From Flavobacterium sinopsychrotolerans (GTDB lineage Bacteria > Bacteroidota > Bacteroidia > Flavobacteriales > Flavobacteriaceae): 64,000 nt of DNA. Position 1 is the stretch's first letter. Each line of letters starts with the position of its first letter. The notes under the pieces were generated by a model. That model ran no database searches. It had not been told where the DNA came from and saw only the letters and a list, made by a program, of their open reading frames with translations. Made by a program: the position numbers and the translations under genes. This document shows positions 1-8,678 of the stretch, in pieces. Where the stretch lies: NCBI RefSeq assembly GCF_900110375.1, contig NZ_FODN01000007.1, positions 162,128-226,127 of the forward strand. Direction: 5' to 3'.

Positions 1-1604
1 GTTCATCAACTTATTGTACGGATGTTGCTAAAGTTACGCTTTCGCCAGTATTGCACGTTAATGCGGATGATGCTGAAGCTGTCGTTCACGCAATGTCATT
101 TGCTTTGGATTTCAGAATGCAATTTGGTAAAGATGTATTTATTGATTTATTAGGATATAGAAAATACGGACATAACGAAGGTGATGAGCCTCGTTTTACA
201 CAGCCCGTATTGTATAAAATTATTGCTAAGCACAAAAATCCAAGAGATATTTACATGGAGAAATTACTTGCTGACGGAGTAATTGACAACACTTTTGTAA
301 AAGGCTTGGAGCAAGAATACAAATCAAATCTGGAAATAAACTTAGAAGAATCCCGTAAAAAAGATTTGACTATTATTACGCCGTTCATGAAAAATGAGTG
401 GAAAGGTTTTGAGCAGGTTTCTGATGTTGAAATGCTTAAAAAAGTAGACACTACTTTCCCAAAAGAAGGACTTACTGAGGTAGCAAATATAATTTGTAAC
501 TTACCAACAGATAAAAAGTTTATCAGTAAAATTCAAAAACTGATAAACGATAGAAAAACAATGTTTTTCGAAACGAATAAGCTGGATTGGGCTATGGCCG
601 AACATTTGGCTTATGGTTCACTTTTAAAAGAAGGATACGATGTTCGTATTTCCGGACAAGATGTGGAGCGTGGGACATTCTCTCACCGTCACGCCGTTGT
701 AAAAGTGGAAGATTCAGAAGAAGAAGTTACTTTATTGAGTAATTTAGAAGGAGCAACCGGAAAATTCAATATTTACAATTCACTTTTGTCTGAATATGGA
801 GTTTTAGGATTTGATTACGGATATGCTTTGGCAAACCCAAATACACTAACCATTTGGGAAGCACAGTTTGGAGATTTCAGTAATGGAGCCCAAATTATGA
901 TTGACCAATACATCTCTTGTGGAGAAGATAAATGGAATAACCAGAACGGAATTGTTTTGTTATTACCTCACGGATATGAAGGACAAGGAGCTGAACATTC
1001 ATCAGCCAGAATGGAACGTTATTTACAACTTTGCGCCAGACATAATATGTATGTTGCGGATTGTACAACGCCAGCTAACTTCTTTCACTTGTTGAGAAGA
1101 CAAATGAAAACAACCTTCCGTAAACCGCTTATTGTTTTTACGCCAAAGAGTTTGTTGCGTGATCCAAGAGTGGTTTCTTCTGTTGAAGAATTTGCAACAG
1201 GTAGTTTCCAGGAAACATTCGATGATGAAACAGTGAATAAGGATGAGGTGAAAACACTAGTTTTCTGTACCGGAAAATTCTATTATGACATCACTGCCGA
1301 AAGAGAAAATCTGGGTAGAAATGATGTTGCGGTTGTTAGAATAGAACAATTATTCCCATTGCCAGTGGAACAATTAAAAGAAATTATTGCTAAATATCCA
1401 AACGCTGATGATTATGTTTGGGCACAAGAAGAGCCAAAAAACATGGGAGCGTACAGCTTTATGTTGATGAATTTCGATTTAGTAAAATGGAGATTGGCTT
1501 CACTAAAAGCATATGCAGCTCCAGCGGCTGGAAGTTATACAAGAGCAAAACGTCGTCAGGCTGATGCTTTAAGAATGGTTTTTGATAAAAATTTATACAG
1601 ATAA
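1..1604 (+). CDS. sucA: 2-oxoglutarate dehydrogenase E1 component, 5'-truncated by window edge
   Basis: C-terminal part of the thiamine-diphosphate E1 subunit that decarboxylates 2-oxoglutarate in the TCA cycle. The frame is open from base 3 to the left edge (first residues SSTYCTDVAK), so the gene begins upstream; about 533 residues of a family length near 900 are present. Visible family segments are VLHVNADDAEAV, GYRKYGHNEGDEPRFTQP (cofactor-binding half) and HGYEGQGAEHSSARMER (C-terminal transketolase-like half). The TTG at 51 is inside the conserved domain and is not the real start. sucB follows after 83 bases in the same direction, as expected for an E1-E2 operon. Confidence 0.97.
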   Translation, partial: SSTYCTDVAKVTLSPVLHVNADDAEAVVHAMSFALDFRMQFGKDVFIDLLGYRKYGHNEGDEPRFTQPVLYKIIAKHKNPRDIYMEKLLADGVIDNTFVKGLEQEYKSNLEINLEESRKKDLTIITPFMKNEWKGFEQVSDVEMLKKVDTTFPKEGLTEVANIICNLPTDKKFISKIQKLINDRKTMFFETNKLDWAMAEHLAYGSLLKEGYDVRISGQDVERGTFSHRHAVVKVEDSEEEVTLLSNLEGATGKFNIYNSLLSEYGVLGFDYGYALANPNTLTIWEAQFGDFSNGAQIMIDQYISCGEDKWNNQNGIVLLLPHGYEGQGAEHSSARMERYLQLCARHNMYVADCTTPANFFHLLRRQMKTTFRKPLIVFTPKSLLRDPRVVSSVEEFATGSFQETFDDETVNKDEVKTLVFCTGKFYYDITAERENLGRNDVAVVRIEQLFPLPVEQLKEIIAKYPNADDYVWAQEEPKNMGAYSFMLMNFDLVKWRLASLKAYAAPAAGSYTRAKRRQADALRMVFDKNLYR

Positions 1605-1610
1605 AAAAAT

Positions 1611-1679
1611 AGTTTAAAGTTTAAGGTTTAAAGTTGCTCTTAGGTGACTTTGAACTTTAAACAATTCAAACCTTAAACA
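1611..1679. repeat. Imperfect inverted repeat between sucA and sucB
   Basis: The intergenic spacer is built from TTTAAAG/GTTTAAGG words on the left (1611-1636) and their approximate reverse complements on the right (1647-1678), giving a long but imperfect hairpin just before the sucB start. It could slow transcription or stabilise the mRNA between E1 and E2. It lacks a GC-rich stem and T-run, so it is not called a terminator. Confidence 0.5.
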
Positions 1680-1687
1680 AAAAAAAG

Positions 1688-2938
1688 ATGATTTTAGAAA
1701 TGAAAGTCCCATCACCAGGGGAATCTATAAAGGAAGTTGAAATTGCAACTTGGTTGGTAAAAGACGGAGATTATGTAGAAAAAGACCAAGCAATTGCTGA
1801 AGTTGATTCTGATAAAGCAACCTTAGAATTGCCAGCAGAAGCTAGCGGAATCATTACTTTAAAAGCAGAAGAAGGCGATGCAGTTGCAGTAGGAGCAGTA
1901 GTTTGTCACATTGATACTGACGGAGTAAAACCATCAGGTGATGCACCAGTTGCTGAAGCTGTAAAAACAGTTGAAGCACCAAAAGCGGAAGTTAAAGCAG
2001 ATCCCGAAACTTCGGGACCAAAAGCGGCACCGGTAGCGGCAGCTCCAGCAGCGACTTATGCTTCAGGAACTCCATCTCCAGCAGCAAGAAAAATATTAGA
2101 TGAAAAAAATATAGCGCCAGCTTCTATAACAGGAACTGGAAAAGACGGAAGAATTACTAAAGATGATGCCGTAAATGCAGTGCCTTCAATGGGAACGCCT
2201 ACAGGTGGTTCTCGTGGATCGGAGCGTACTAAATTATCGATGTTGCGTCGTAAGGTGGCTGAGAGATTAGTTGCTGCTAAAAACGAAACAGCGATGTTGA
2301 CTACTTTCAACGAAGTAAACATGACGCCAATCAACACCTTGCGTAATGAGTACAAAGATGCCTTTAAAGCAAAACATGGCGGAATTGGTTTAGGATACAT
2401 GTCTTTCTTTACTAAAGCAGTAACCAGAGCATTAAAATTATTCCCAGATGTAAACTCAATGATGGATGGTGATCATAAGATTGCTTTCGATTTTTGTGAT
2501 ATTTCAATTGCGGTTTCAGGACCAAAAGGATTAATGGTTCCTGTAGTTCGTAATGCGGAGAACTTGACTTTCCGTGGAGTTGAAGCTGATATTAAAAGAT
2601 TAGCAATCAAAGCGCGTGATGGTCAAATCACAGTTGACGATATGACTGGTGGAACGTTCACGATTACTAATGGTGGTGTTTTTGGAAGTATGTTGAGTAC
2701 ACCAATTATCAATCCTCCACAATCAGGAATTCTTGGAATGCACAACATTATCGAGCGTCCAATTGCTGTAAACGGAAAAGTGGAAATTCACCCAATGATG
2801 TATGTAGCACTTTCTTATGACCATAGAATTATTGATGGTCGTGAGTCTGTTGGATTCTTGGTAGCTGTAAAAGAAGCATTAGAAAACCCAATGGAATTAT
2901 TGATGGATAACAATCCTAAAAAAGCGTTAGAACTATAG
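1688..2938 (+). CDS. sucB: 2-oxoglutarate dehydrogenase E2, dihydrolipoyl succinyltransferase
   Basis: E2 core of the 2-oxoglutarate dehydrogenase complex; it transfers the succinyl group from its lipoyl arm to CoA. Domains in order: lipoyl domain (residues 1-75, lipoyl-lysine K43 in [11 protein letters not shown]), Ala/Pro-rich linker (80-127), E3/E1-binding domain (about 130-165, [12 protein letters not shown]), and catalytic acyltransferase domain (185-416) with [12 protein letters not shown], giving the catalytic pair H379/D383. The 416-residue length is normal. The linker holds a short palindrome coding DPETSG (see separate entry). A terminator follows. Confidence 0.97.
   Translation: MILEMKVPSPGESIKEVEIATWLVKDGDYVEKDQAIAEVDSDKATLELPAEASGIITLKAEEGDAVAVGAVVCHIDTDGVKPSGDAPVAEAVKTVEAPKAEVKADPETSGPKAAPVAAAPAATYASGTPSPAARKILDEKNIAPASITGTGKDGRITKDDAVNAVPSMGTPTGGSRGSERTKLSMLRRKVAERLVAAKNETAMLTTFNEVNMTPINTLRNEYKDAFKAKHGGIGLGYMSFFTKAVTRALKLFPDVNSMMDGDHKIAFDFCDISIAVSGPKGLMVPVVRNAENLTFRGVEADIKRLAIKARDGQITVDDMTGGTFTITNGGVFGSMLSTPIINPPQSGILGMHNIIERPIAVNGKVEIHPMMYVALSYDHRIIDGRESVGFLVAVKEALENPMELLMDNNPKKALEL
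2002..2017. repeat. TCCCGAA-AC-TTCGGGA palindrome inside sucB linker
   Basis: A perfect 7-bp inverted repeat with a 2-base centre lies in frame in the flexible E2 linker and encodes part of ADPETSGPK. Its G+C-rich symmetry contrasts with the surrounding Ala/Lys/Glu codons. Confidence 0.6.
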
Positions 2939-2967
2939 TTTTAAGGTTTTGGAAATATATAAGAGTC

Positions 2968-2998
2968 CTGTTTAGTTTTCTAAACAGGATTTTTTATT
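2968..2998. terminator. Bidirectional terminator after sucB
   Basis: Nine-bp stem TCCTGTTTA / TAAACAGGA with a six-base loop, followed by T6 on the + strand. It lies between convergent sucB (+) and the protease gene (-), whose stop codon overlaps it. Confidence 0.8.
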
Positions 2999-3434
2999 TC
3001 AGCAAATACAGATAATGGTTGTAATAATCCACAATCGCCTTTCCTTTCATTAAAATATCAGCGCCTATAATGCCATGAACCGGTTTTGCTTTATGCTGTG
3101 TTAGCGCTTCATTTACATGTGATAAATCAAAAATAACGAGTTCGAAATCATAATCTTTCCAAGAACCAAGCTGCAATTGATTTTTTAAAGCCAGCTGGGT
3201 AAACATTCCGGTGGCTCCTGCACCAGCTGCTTTTGTCTTTGATTTTTTTGCTTCCAATAAAAACAAATCGACGCTTTCAAATCCTACACAACTATTTGAA
3301 GCGCCTGTATCCAAAATAAAATTCCCTGAAACACCATTGATTTTTGCTTTTATCAAAAGATGTTGTGTTTTAGTAATTTTAAATTTTACTTTTTTGTAGT
3401 TTTCTTTTTTGAGAATATCGTGGAGGTTTTTCAT
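2994..3434 (-). CDS. Retropepsin-like (clan AA) aspartic protease
   Basis: Small 146-residue protein with the single-domain aspartyl protease signature FILDTGASNSC (catalytic D-T-G) near residue 40 and the flap/hydrophobic-Gly segment GIIGADIL near residue 123. Such one-domain bacterial proteases are expected to act as dimers. No signal peptide or membrane segment is seen, so it is probably cytoplasmic. Substrate unknown. It is transcribed alone, convergent to sucB, from a promoter box at 3472-3479. Confidence 0.8.
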   Translation of the reverse strand: MKNLHDILKKENYKKVKFKITKTQHLLIKAKINGVSGNFILDTGASNSCVGFESVDLFLLEAKKSKTKAAGAGATGMFTQLALKNQLQLGSWKDYDFELVIFDLSHVNEALTQHKAKPVHGIIGADILMKGKAIVDYYNHYLYLLK

Positions 3435-3438
3435 TTAT

Positions 3439-3455
3439 GCTGAATTTATTTCAGT
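3439..3455. repeat. CTGAATT-type palindrome, copy 1
   Basis: GCTGAATTTATTTCAGT, a CTGAA/TTCAG inverted repeat with a 5-base centre just upstream of the protease start. It closely resembles copies at 11659-11677 and 13285-13303. Confidence 0.5.
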
Positions 3456-3471
3456 AATTTATTTCTGTTTA

Positions 3472-3479
3472 CAAAGATA
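3472..3479 (-). promoter_or_regulatory. -7 box TATCTTTG for the aspartic protease gene
   Basis: On the minus strand this is TATCTTTG, a match to the Bacteroidetes -7 consensus TAnnTTTG, about 38 bases before the ATG at 3434. Confidence 0.6.
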
Positions 3480-3545
3480 CATGGAGTTATTGAAGGAATC
3501 CTACGAATCTTTTTAAAACCATTTTTTCGACAACTTTTATTCTTG

Positions 3546-3553
3546 TAATTTTG
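3546..3553 (+). promoter_or_regulatory. -7 box TAATTTTG for the TatD gene
   Basis: TAATTTTG matches TAnnTTTG. Transcription would begin near 3559, about 13 bases before the TTG start at 3572, consistent with that start. Confidence 0.55.
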
Positions 3554-3571
3554 TACCCTTAAACTTTACAC

Positions 3572-4351
3572 TTGGAGACAAATAGTACAATTACCGATAC
3601 GCATACTCATTTATATTCAGAGGAATTTGATCAAGATAGAAACGAAATGATCCAGCGTGCCATTGATGCCGGTGTTTCTCGTTTTTTTATTCCCGCAATC
3701 GATTCTACCTGTACAGAATCGATGTATGAATTGGAGAAAAATCATCCTGAAAATGTTTTTTTGATGATGGGTTTGCACCCAACGTATGTAAAAGACAATT
3801 TTCTGGAGGAATTACAACATGTAGAAAACGAGCTTGCCAAAAGGAAATTCTATGCGGTTGGTGAGATAGGAATCGATTTGTATTGGGACAAAACCCATTT
3901 GCCACAGCAACAAATCGCTTTCAAAAGGCAAATACAATTAGCAAAGCAGTACAAATTACCAATTGTGATTCATTGTCGAGAAGCTTTTGATGAAATTTTT
4001 GAAATTTTGGAGGAGGAAAAATCACCGGAATTATTTGGTATTTTCCATTGTTTCACAGGAACTTATGAACAGGCTTTACAAGTGATTTCATATAACATGA
4101 AGTTGGGAATAGGCGGTGTGGTGACTTTTAAAAATGGAAAAATCGACCAGTTCCTGAACCAAATTGATTTAAAACATATAGTTCTGGAAACAGATTCTCC
4201 CTATTTAGCTCCAGTTCCTTTTCGAGGTAAAAGGAATGAAAGTAGTTATATTGTTAATGTAGTAGATAAGTTAGCGCAAATTTATAGCCTTTCGGCAAAT
4301 GAAATTGCGGCGATAACTACGGAGAATTCTAAAGCTATTTTTGGGATTTAA
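3572..4351 (+). CDS. TatD family metal-dependent hydrolase (DNase)
   Basis: TIM-barrel metallohydrolase of the TatD family (3'-5' exonuclease/DNase activity is known for family members). Metal ligands are visible in order: DTHTHLY (H11, H13), GEIGIDLYWD (E98), PIVIHCREAFD (H134), FHCFTG (H159) and LETDSPYL (D208). The 259-residue length is typical. The start is TTG; no ATG fits before the conserved THTH motif, and the promoter lies just upstream. The acyltransferase and asparaginase genes follow on the same strand. Confidence 0.92.
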   Translation: METNSTITDTHTHLYSEEFDQDRNEMIQRAIDAGVSRFFIPAIDSTCTESMYELEKNHPENVFLMMGLHPTYVKDNFLEELQHVENELAKRKFYAVGEIGIDLYWDKTHLPQQQIAFKRQIQLAKQYKLPIVIHCREAFDEIFEILEEEKSPELFGIFHCFTGTYEQALQVISYNMKLGIGGVVTFKNGKIDQFLNQIDLKHIVLETDSPYLAPVPFRGKRNESSYIVNVVDKLAQIYSLSANEIAAITTENSKAIFGI

Positions 4352-4416
4352 AGTAGAATTTACCTTATTTTGATATTTTTTTTGTTCATTTGCCCACACA
4401 AAAATTGAGAACCAAA

Positions 4417-5553
4417 ATGCAGAGATTTGACGCTATTCGGCCATTTTATGATTCCGAAATAAACGAAGCACTTCAGAATGTTGTTAATCATCCCATGATG
4501 AAAGCATTGATGAATTTTACTTTCCCGGATGTTGCGGATGAAGTTTGGAAAGAACAACTTCACAAAACGCATTCTATTCGTGATTTTCAGTGTAATTTTA
4601 TATACCAATCGGTCCAAAAAGTGTTGGAAAAAAGCTCTGAAGGATTGACGACTTCGGGTTTCGAGAATTTACAACCCAATACTTCTTACTTATTTATATC
4701 CAATCATCGCGATATTCTTTTAGACACGACGTTGCTGAACACGGCTTTGTTTGAGCATGGTTTAGTGATGACTGCTTCAGCGATTGGAGATAATTTAGTC
4801 AAAAAAGCATTTTTGAATACGTTAGCAAAACTGAACCGAAACTTTCTGGTACAACGTGGCTTAACGCCAAGGGAAATGCTGCAAAGTTCAAAGTTATTGT
4901 CCGAGTATATTGGAAATTTATTGCTGCATGAAAACCGCTCGGTTTGGATTGCACAACGTGAAGGAAGAACAAAAGACGGCAATGATGAGACCAATCCGGG
5001 TGTTCTGAAAATGCTTGGAATGGGTTCTGATGAAAAGAATTTGATGGATTATTTCAAGAAAGTAAAAATTGTACCGGTTTCTATTTCCTACGAATACGAT
5101 CCTACTGATGCTTTAAAAATGCCGCAATTGATGGCTGAAGCCAATAATGAAGTGTATATTAAAGAAAAAAATGAAGATTTCATGACAATTCTTAGTGGTG
5201 CATTGGGACAAAAGAAAAGAATTCATATTCATGTAGGCAAAGTTTTAGATACAGAAATTGAAGCCATCAAAACTGAAAATGACAGTTCAAATAAGCAAAT
5301 AGTAGCTTTGGCACAAGTAATTGATGATGCCATATTGAGCAATTATAAATTGTGGCCAACTAATTTTATTGCGTATGATATTGTAAACAAAACTAATCGC
5401 TTTGCTCATTTATACACCGAAAATGAAAAATCATTATTCGAACGCAGACTAGAAATGCGAATTGATCATGATAATCCGGTAGCTTTAGATGGTTTTCTGG
5501 CCATGTATGCCAACCCGGTTGTGAATAAATTAAAATACCACGATGTTGTATAA
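4417..5553 (+). CDS. PlsC-like 1-acyl-glycerol-3-phosphate acyltransferase family protein
   Basis: Predicted glycerolipid acyltransferase of 378 residues. The acyltransferase block is seen as FISNHRDILLD (catalytic His of the NHx-D motif, here with one extra residue before the Asp) followed by WIAQREGRTKDGND, matching the (F/x)xEGxR substrate-binding motif. I chose the ATG at 4417 over an in-frame TTG at 4390, because the protein begins sensibly with MQRFDAIRPF and the TTG lies in a T-rich promoter-like stretch. No clear membrane span. Its 3' end overlaps the asparaginase gene by 11 bases, suggesting co-translation. Confidence 0.82.
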   Translation: MQRFDAIRPFYDSEINEALQNVVNHPMMKALMNFTFPDVADEVWKEQLHKTHSIRDFQCNFIYQSVQKVLEKSSEGLTTSGFENLQPNTSYLFISNHRDILLDTTLLNTALFEHGLVMTASAIGDNLVKKAFLNTLAKLNRNFLVQRGLTPREMLQSSKLLSEYIGNLLLHENRSVWIAQREGRTKDGNDETNPGVLKMLGMGSDEKNLMDYFKKVKIVPVSISYEYDPTDALKMPQLMAEANNEVYIKEKNEDFMTILSGALGQKKRIHIHVGKVLDTEIEAIKTENDSSNKQIVALAQVIDDAILSNYKLWPTNFIAYDIVNKTNRFAHLYTENEKSLFERRLEMRIDHDNPVALDGFLAMYANPVVNKLKYHDVV

Positions 5554-6571
5554 AGCCAAAATACTTTTAATCTATACCGGAGGAACCATCGGTATGAGAA
5601 AAGATTTTGAGACGGGAGCGCTCAAAGCTTTCAATTTTAGTAAATTGTTGCAACGCATTCCAGAATTGAAACAATTAGATTGTGAAATCGAAACTATTTC
5701 TTTCGAAAATCCAATTGATTCCTCGAATATGAATCCTGAAAAATGGGTTAAAATTGCAACCATTATTGAGGATAATTACACTTCATTCGACGGATTTGTG
5801 GTGCTTCACGGTTCGGATACAATGTCCTATTCGGCATCGGCTTTGAGTTTTATGCTTGAGAATTTATCGAAACCCGTGATTTTTACCGGATCTCAATTAC
5901 CCATTGGAGATTTACGTACGGACGCCAAAGAAAACTTAATTACTGCTATTCAAATAGCATCTTTGCGAAACAATGATGAACCAGTTATCAGCGAAGTATG
6001 TCTTTATTTTGAATATAAATTATATAGAGGGAATAGAACTACAAAGATTAATGCGGAACATTTTAAAGCATTTACATCCCCCAATTATCCTGAATTGGTG
6101 GAGTCTGGCGTACATTTAAAATTAAATTTCGAATTATTCCTGTCTAAAAATGAAAATAAAGAATTCAAGGTTCATAAAAACTTGGATAACAACGTAGCGA
6201 TTATAAAAATGTTTCCAGGTATCAGTGAAGCAGTTTTAGCCGCTATTTTAAATATTCCAAATCTCACAGGAATTGTTTTAGAAACGTACGGAGCAGGAAA
6301 TGCACCTACTGAGGATTGGTTTTTAAACCTATTAAGAAAAGCAATTACCGCAGGTTTACACATTATCAATGTTACCCAATGCTCCGGTGGAAGTGTGAGT
6401 ATGGGGCAATATGAAACCAGCACAGGCATGAAAAAAATTGGGGTTATTTCCGGAAAGGATATCACAACCGAGGCCGCAATAACAAAATTGATGTATTTGT
6501 TAGGTCGAAAAATAGCTCTAAAGGACTTTAAAGAGGTTTTTGAAACTTCTTTGCGCGGTGAAATAGCATAA
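5543..6571 (+). CDS. ansA: Type I (cytoplasmic) L-asparaginase
   Basis: Hydrolyses asparagine to aspartate and ammonia. Both catalytic threonine motifs are present: YTGGTIG (residues 11-17, T15) and HGSDTM (89-94, T93), plus TGSQLPIGDLRTDAKEN. No signal peptide, so the cytoplasmic type I form is expected. Length 342 residues is typical. It starts inside the end of the acyltransferase gene; tRNA-Ser follows 61 bases after its stop. Confidence 0.94.
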   Translation: MLYKAKILLIYTGGTIGMRKDFETGALKAFNFSKLLQRIPELKQLDCEIETISFENPIDSSNMNPEKWVKIATIIEDNYTSFDGFVVLHGSDTMSYSASALSFMLENLSKPVIFTGSQLPIGDLRTDAKENLITAIQIASLRNNDEPVISEVCLYFEYKLYRGNRTTKINAEHFKAFTSPNYPELVESGVHLKLNFELFLSKNENKEFKVHKNLDNNVAIIKMFPGISEAVLAAILNIPNLTGIVLETYGAGNAPTEDWFLNLLRKAITAGLHIINVTQCSGGSVSMGQYETSTGMKKIGVISGKDITTEAAITKLMYLLGRKIALKDFKEVFETSLRGEIA

Positions 6572-6632
6572 TAGTTGGATTTTACTTTTCTAACTCATTT
6601 TTTTTATTGTTATTTGCAACCTCAAATAAAAT

Positions 6633-6719
6633 AGAGAGGTGTCCGAGTGGTTGAAGGAGCTAGCCTGGAAAGCTAGTATGTGGGTAACTGCATCGTGGGT
6701 TCGAATCCCATCCTCTCTG
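6633..6719 (+). tRNA. tRNA-Ser (anticodon GGA)
   Basis: The acceptor stem AGAGAGG (6633-6639) pairs with CCTCTCT (6712-6718), with discriminator G6719. The anticodon arm CTAGC-CTGGAAA-GCTAG places GGA at 6667-6669. A long variable arm and the T-arm GTGGGTTCGAATCCCAT are present, as in class II serine tRNAs. CCA is not encoded. Confidence 0.97.
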
Positions 6720-6728
6720 CAAAAAATT

Positions 6729-6757
6729 AATGCTTCCTGAAAAGGGGGCATTTTTTG
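6729..6757 (+). terminator. Terminator after tRNA-Ser
   Basis: AATGCTTCC pairs with GGGGGCATT (two G-T pairs) around a 6-base loop, followed by T6. Confidence 0.7.
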
Positions 6758-7072
6758 TTTTATAGCATGGCAAACTTTTTGGTTTGTCTAAGCGGCTAGA
6801 ACAAAAAGGATCAGGAATGAAATGCCGAGTATTACTTTCTTTATGAAACGCCTTTTTTGGGATTAACGGAGTTAATCCTGAGTTTTGGCTATTAAAAAAT
6901 CAGTAAATCTGTGGCGGAATAATGCATTTACTTTTTGTAAATAAATAGTAGTAACCCAATACGAATCGTTAAGTAAAAAAGTTTACTAATTGCAATCTGT
7001 AACGGGTTTCAATGCTGTAGTTTCAAAACGTATTATTTGTTGTTATTACTTATCAAAAAAGTATCAAAATGG
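6758..7072. other. Gene-free spacer with small hairpin and possible repeat remnant
   Basis: No supported ORF. It contains a perfect 8-bp hairpin GGATTAAC-GGA-GTTAATCC at 6860-6878. The stretch AAATCTGTGGCGGA near 6902-6917 resembles, from memory, short dispersed repeats of flavobacterial genomes; this was not checked. Confidence 0.4.
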
Positions 7073-7080
7073 TATATTTG
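7073..7080 (+). promoter_or_regulatory. -7 box TATATTTG for the outer-membrane barrel gene
   Basis: Exact TAnnTTTG match 72 bases before the ATG at 7153. Confidence 0.55.
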
Positions 7081-7152
7081 TAGCTTTATAATGAAAATTG
7101 AAACCTGAAATGTGTTTTGAATGACCATTAAACAATTTAAATCCAAAAAAAT

Positions 7153-7854
7153 ATGCGAATTTTTCTTAGTTGTTTTCTGTTTCTAATGGTTGCTACTGTT
7201 TTTTCCCAAGAAAATACAACAACTCAAGATACTCTCGTTATGAAAGTTGACTCCTTGTATCGAGAAGATCAGTTTTATTTTTCAATAACCTATAATACAT
7301 TGATGCATAAGCCGTCGGGGTTGTCCCAAAGTAAATTTTCTTCTGGTTTATCATTGGGCTTTTTAAGAGATATGCCCATCAATAAAAATAGAACTATCGC
7401 AATAGCATCCGGTATCGGTTTAACCTATAATAATTATAATCAGAATCTTGCTATTTCATCATCGGCTGAAAATCCTGTTTATACTTTCATTGATTCCGAA
7501 ACGGAGTATGATAAAAATAAGTTTTCTCAATTATTAGTTGATGTTCCTATTGAATTTAGATGGAGAACATCCACATATGAAAGTCATAAATTCTGGAGAA
7601 TTTATGGAGGAATGAAGTTCAGTTATTTAATTTATGACAGATCTATTTACAATAACGGTCAGGACAAAGTCATTGTTTCTGGGAATAAAGATTTTAATAA
7701 ATTACAGTATGGGGCTTATATATCATCAGGCTATAATACGGTGAATGTGTATGTTTATTATGGGTTGAATTCATTGTTTAAATCTGCAAAAATTAATGAT
7801 GAATCTATTAACATGAAAGCATTGAATATTGGGGTTATATTTTATATTTTATAG
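7153..7854 (+). CDS. Outer-membrane beta-barrel protein (PorT-like fold)
   Basis: A 233-residue protein with a clear signal peptide (MRIFLSCFLFLMVATVFSQ, cleavage after SQ). Alternating hydrophobic/aromatic strands follow throughout (for example FYFSITYNTL, WRIYGGMKFSYLIY, VNVYVYYGLN), ending ALNIGVIFYIL as in small outer-membrane barrels. It most resembles the OMP_b-brl_2/PorT-like group; a role in type IX secretion cannot be claimed from sequence. It has its own promoter and overlaps tail-to-tail by 6 bases with the next gene. Confidence 0.65.
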   Translation: MRIFLSCFLFLMVATVFSQENTTTQDTLVMKVDSLYREDQFYFSITYNTLMHKPSGLSQSKFSSGLSLGFLRDMPINKNRTIAIASGIGLTYNNYNQNLAISSSAENPVYTFIDSETEYDKNKFSQLLVDVPIEFRWRTSTYESHKFWRIYGGMKFSYLIYDRSIYNNGQDKVIVSGNKDFNKLQYGAYISSGYNTVNVYVYYGLNSLFKSAKINDESINMKALNIGVIFYIL

Positions 7855-8454
7855 CCATAAAATTAACAACAGTAACTGTGAAATTGCTCCCAAGGCAAAC
7901 CCTATAATCAGCTCTGGATAGGTGTGTGCTTTCATCTCCAAGCGGGAAGAAGCCACAAAACCATTTAAAAGCATCAGTACTGCAATGGTAAATGTAATCT
8001 TAATTTGAAGATGCATGCTCAATCCAATAATAAATACTGTTATTGAACTTATCGCAATCATGTGAAGGCTCGCTTTTACATTGGTAAACACTAGAATGAG
8101 CGCCAATAAAGTGCTTAATAGTGTTCCCAAAAAGAAAAAGTGCAACTCTGGATAGCGATCTATGGTTATATTATTTCGCACTAATAAGATAATCAAAAAA
8201 CAATGCAGAATTAATGGAATTTTGCGCTGGGATGTTTGGGAAACCATTATAGAATCTATAATTCCTGTTGCGCGCAAAAGTAAGAAGGCCAACACAGGAA
8301 TAAATACTGTTACAATCACAACTTGAAAAAAAACAAGTAGTTTTTCTTGACTCACAAAATCAGATCCATTCAAAAAAAGATAAAATAAGGTGGCCATTGC
8401 TGGGATGAATATCGGATGGAAAAGATAGGAAAACAATGGAAGAATTTTTTTCAA
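7849..8454 (-). CDS. PAP2-like integral membrane protein, degenerate phosphatase motifs
   Basis: A 201-residue protein with about six hydrophobic segments. The C-terminal half has NVKASLHMIAISS and SSRLEMKAHTYPELIIGF, laid out like PAP2 phosphatase motifs 2 and 3 (SRxxxxxHxxxD), but with Glu where motif 3 normally has Asp. A canonical motif 1 is not evident. It may be a diverged lipid phosphatase or an inactive relative. Its promoter box lies at 8477-8484, divergent from murF-alr. Confidence 0.6.
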   Translation of the reverse strand: MKKILPLFSYLFHPIFIPAMATLFYLFLNGSDFVSQEKLLVFFQVVIVTVFIPVLAFLLLRATGIIDSIMVSQTSQRKIPLILHCFLIILLVRNNITIDRYPELHFFFLGTLLSTLLALILVFTNVKASLHMIAISSITVFIIGLSMHLQIKITFTIAVLMLLNGFVASSRLEMKAHTYPELIIGFALGAISQLLLLILWL

Positions 8455-8476
8455 AACTGCTAATTTTATCTAAGAA

Positions 8477-8484
8477 CAAATGTA
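8477..8484 (-). promoter_or_regulatory. -7 box TACATTTG for the PAP2-like gene
   Basis: The minus strand reads TACATTTG, matching TAnnTTTG, 23 bases before the ATG at 8454. Confidence 0.55.
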
Positions 8485-8592
8485 AGTAATCTGTCAAAAT
8501 TGGTAAAGCTATTGTTATTGTTTCTTTTTCTTAAATAAATGGAATTGGGTATAATTATAGTATATCTAAGTCATCGTTTTGAAAAGAAGTGG

Positions 8593-8600
8593 TATTTTTG
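8593..8600 (+). promoter_or_regulatory. -7 box TATTTTTG for murF-alr
   Basis: TATTTTTG matches TAnnTTTG. It overlaps the longest possible reading frame start (GTG 8589), which would therefore lie upstream of the transcript; this supports the ATG at 8679. Confidence 0.6.
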
Positions 8601-8678
8601 GAGAAGTTTTTAGAACAAAAAGAACAGCAAGAAATATATTTTCTAGAAAAGAAATTCACCTCAATCTCTTTTAAGTCC

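Noticed and set aside
2056..2400. 114-residue minus-strand ORF inside sucB
   Set aside because: Fully antisense to a well-defined E2 catalytic domain, with no motif, promoter or neighbour support.
8589..8678. Upstream GTG start extending murF by 30 residues
   Set aside because: The -7 box at 8593-8600 would lie inside the extension, and MurF homologues begin near MSQKIL.
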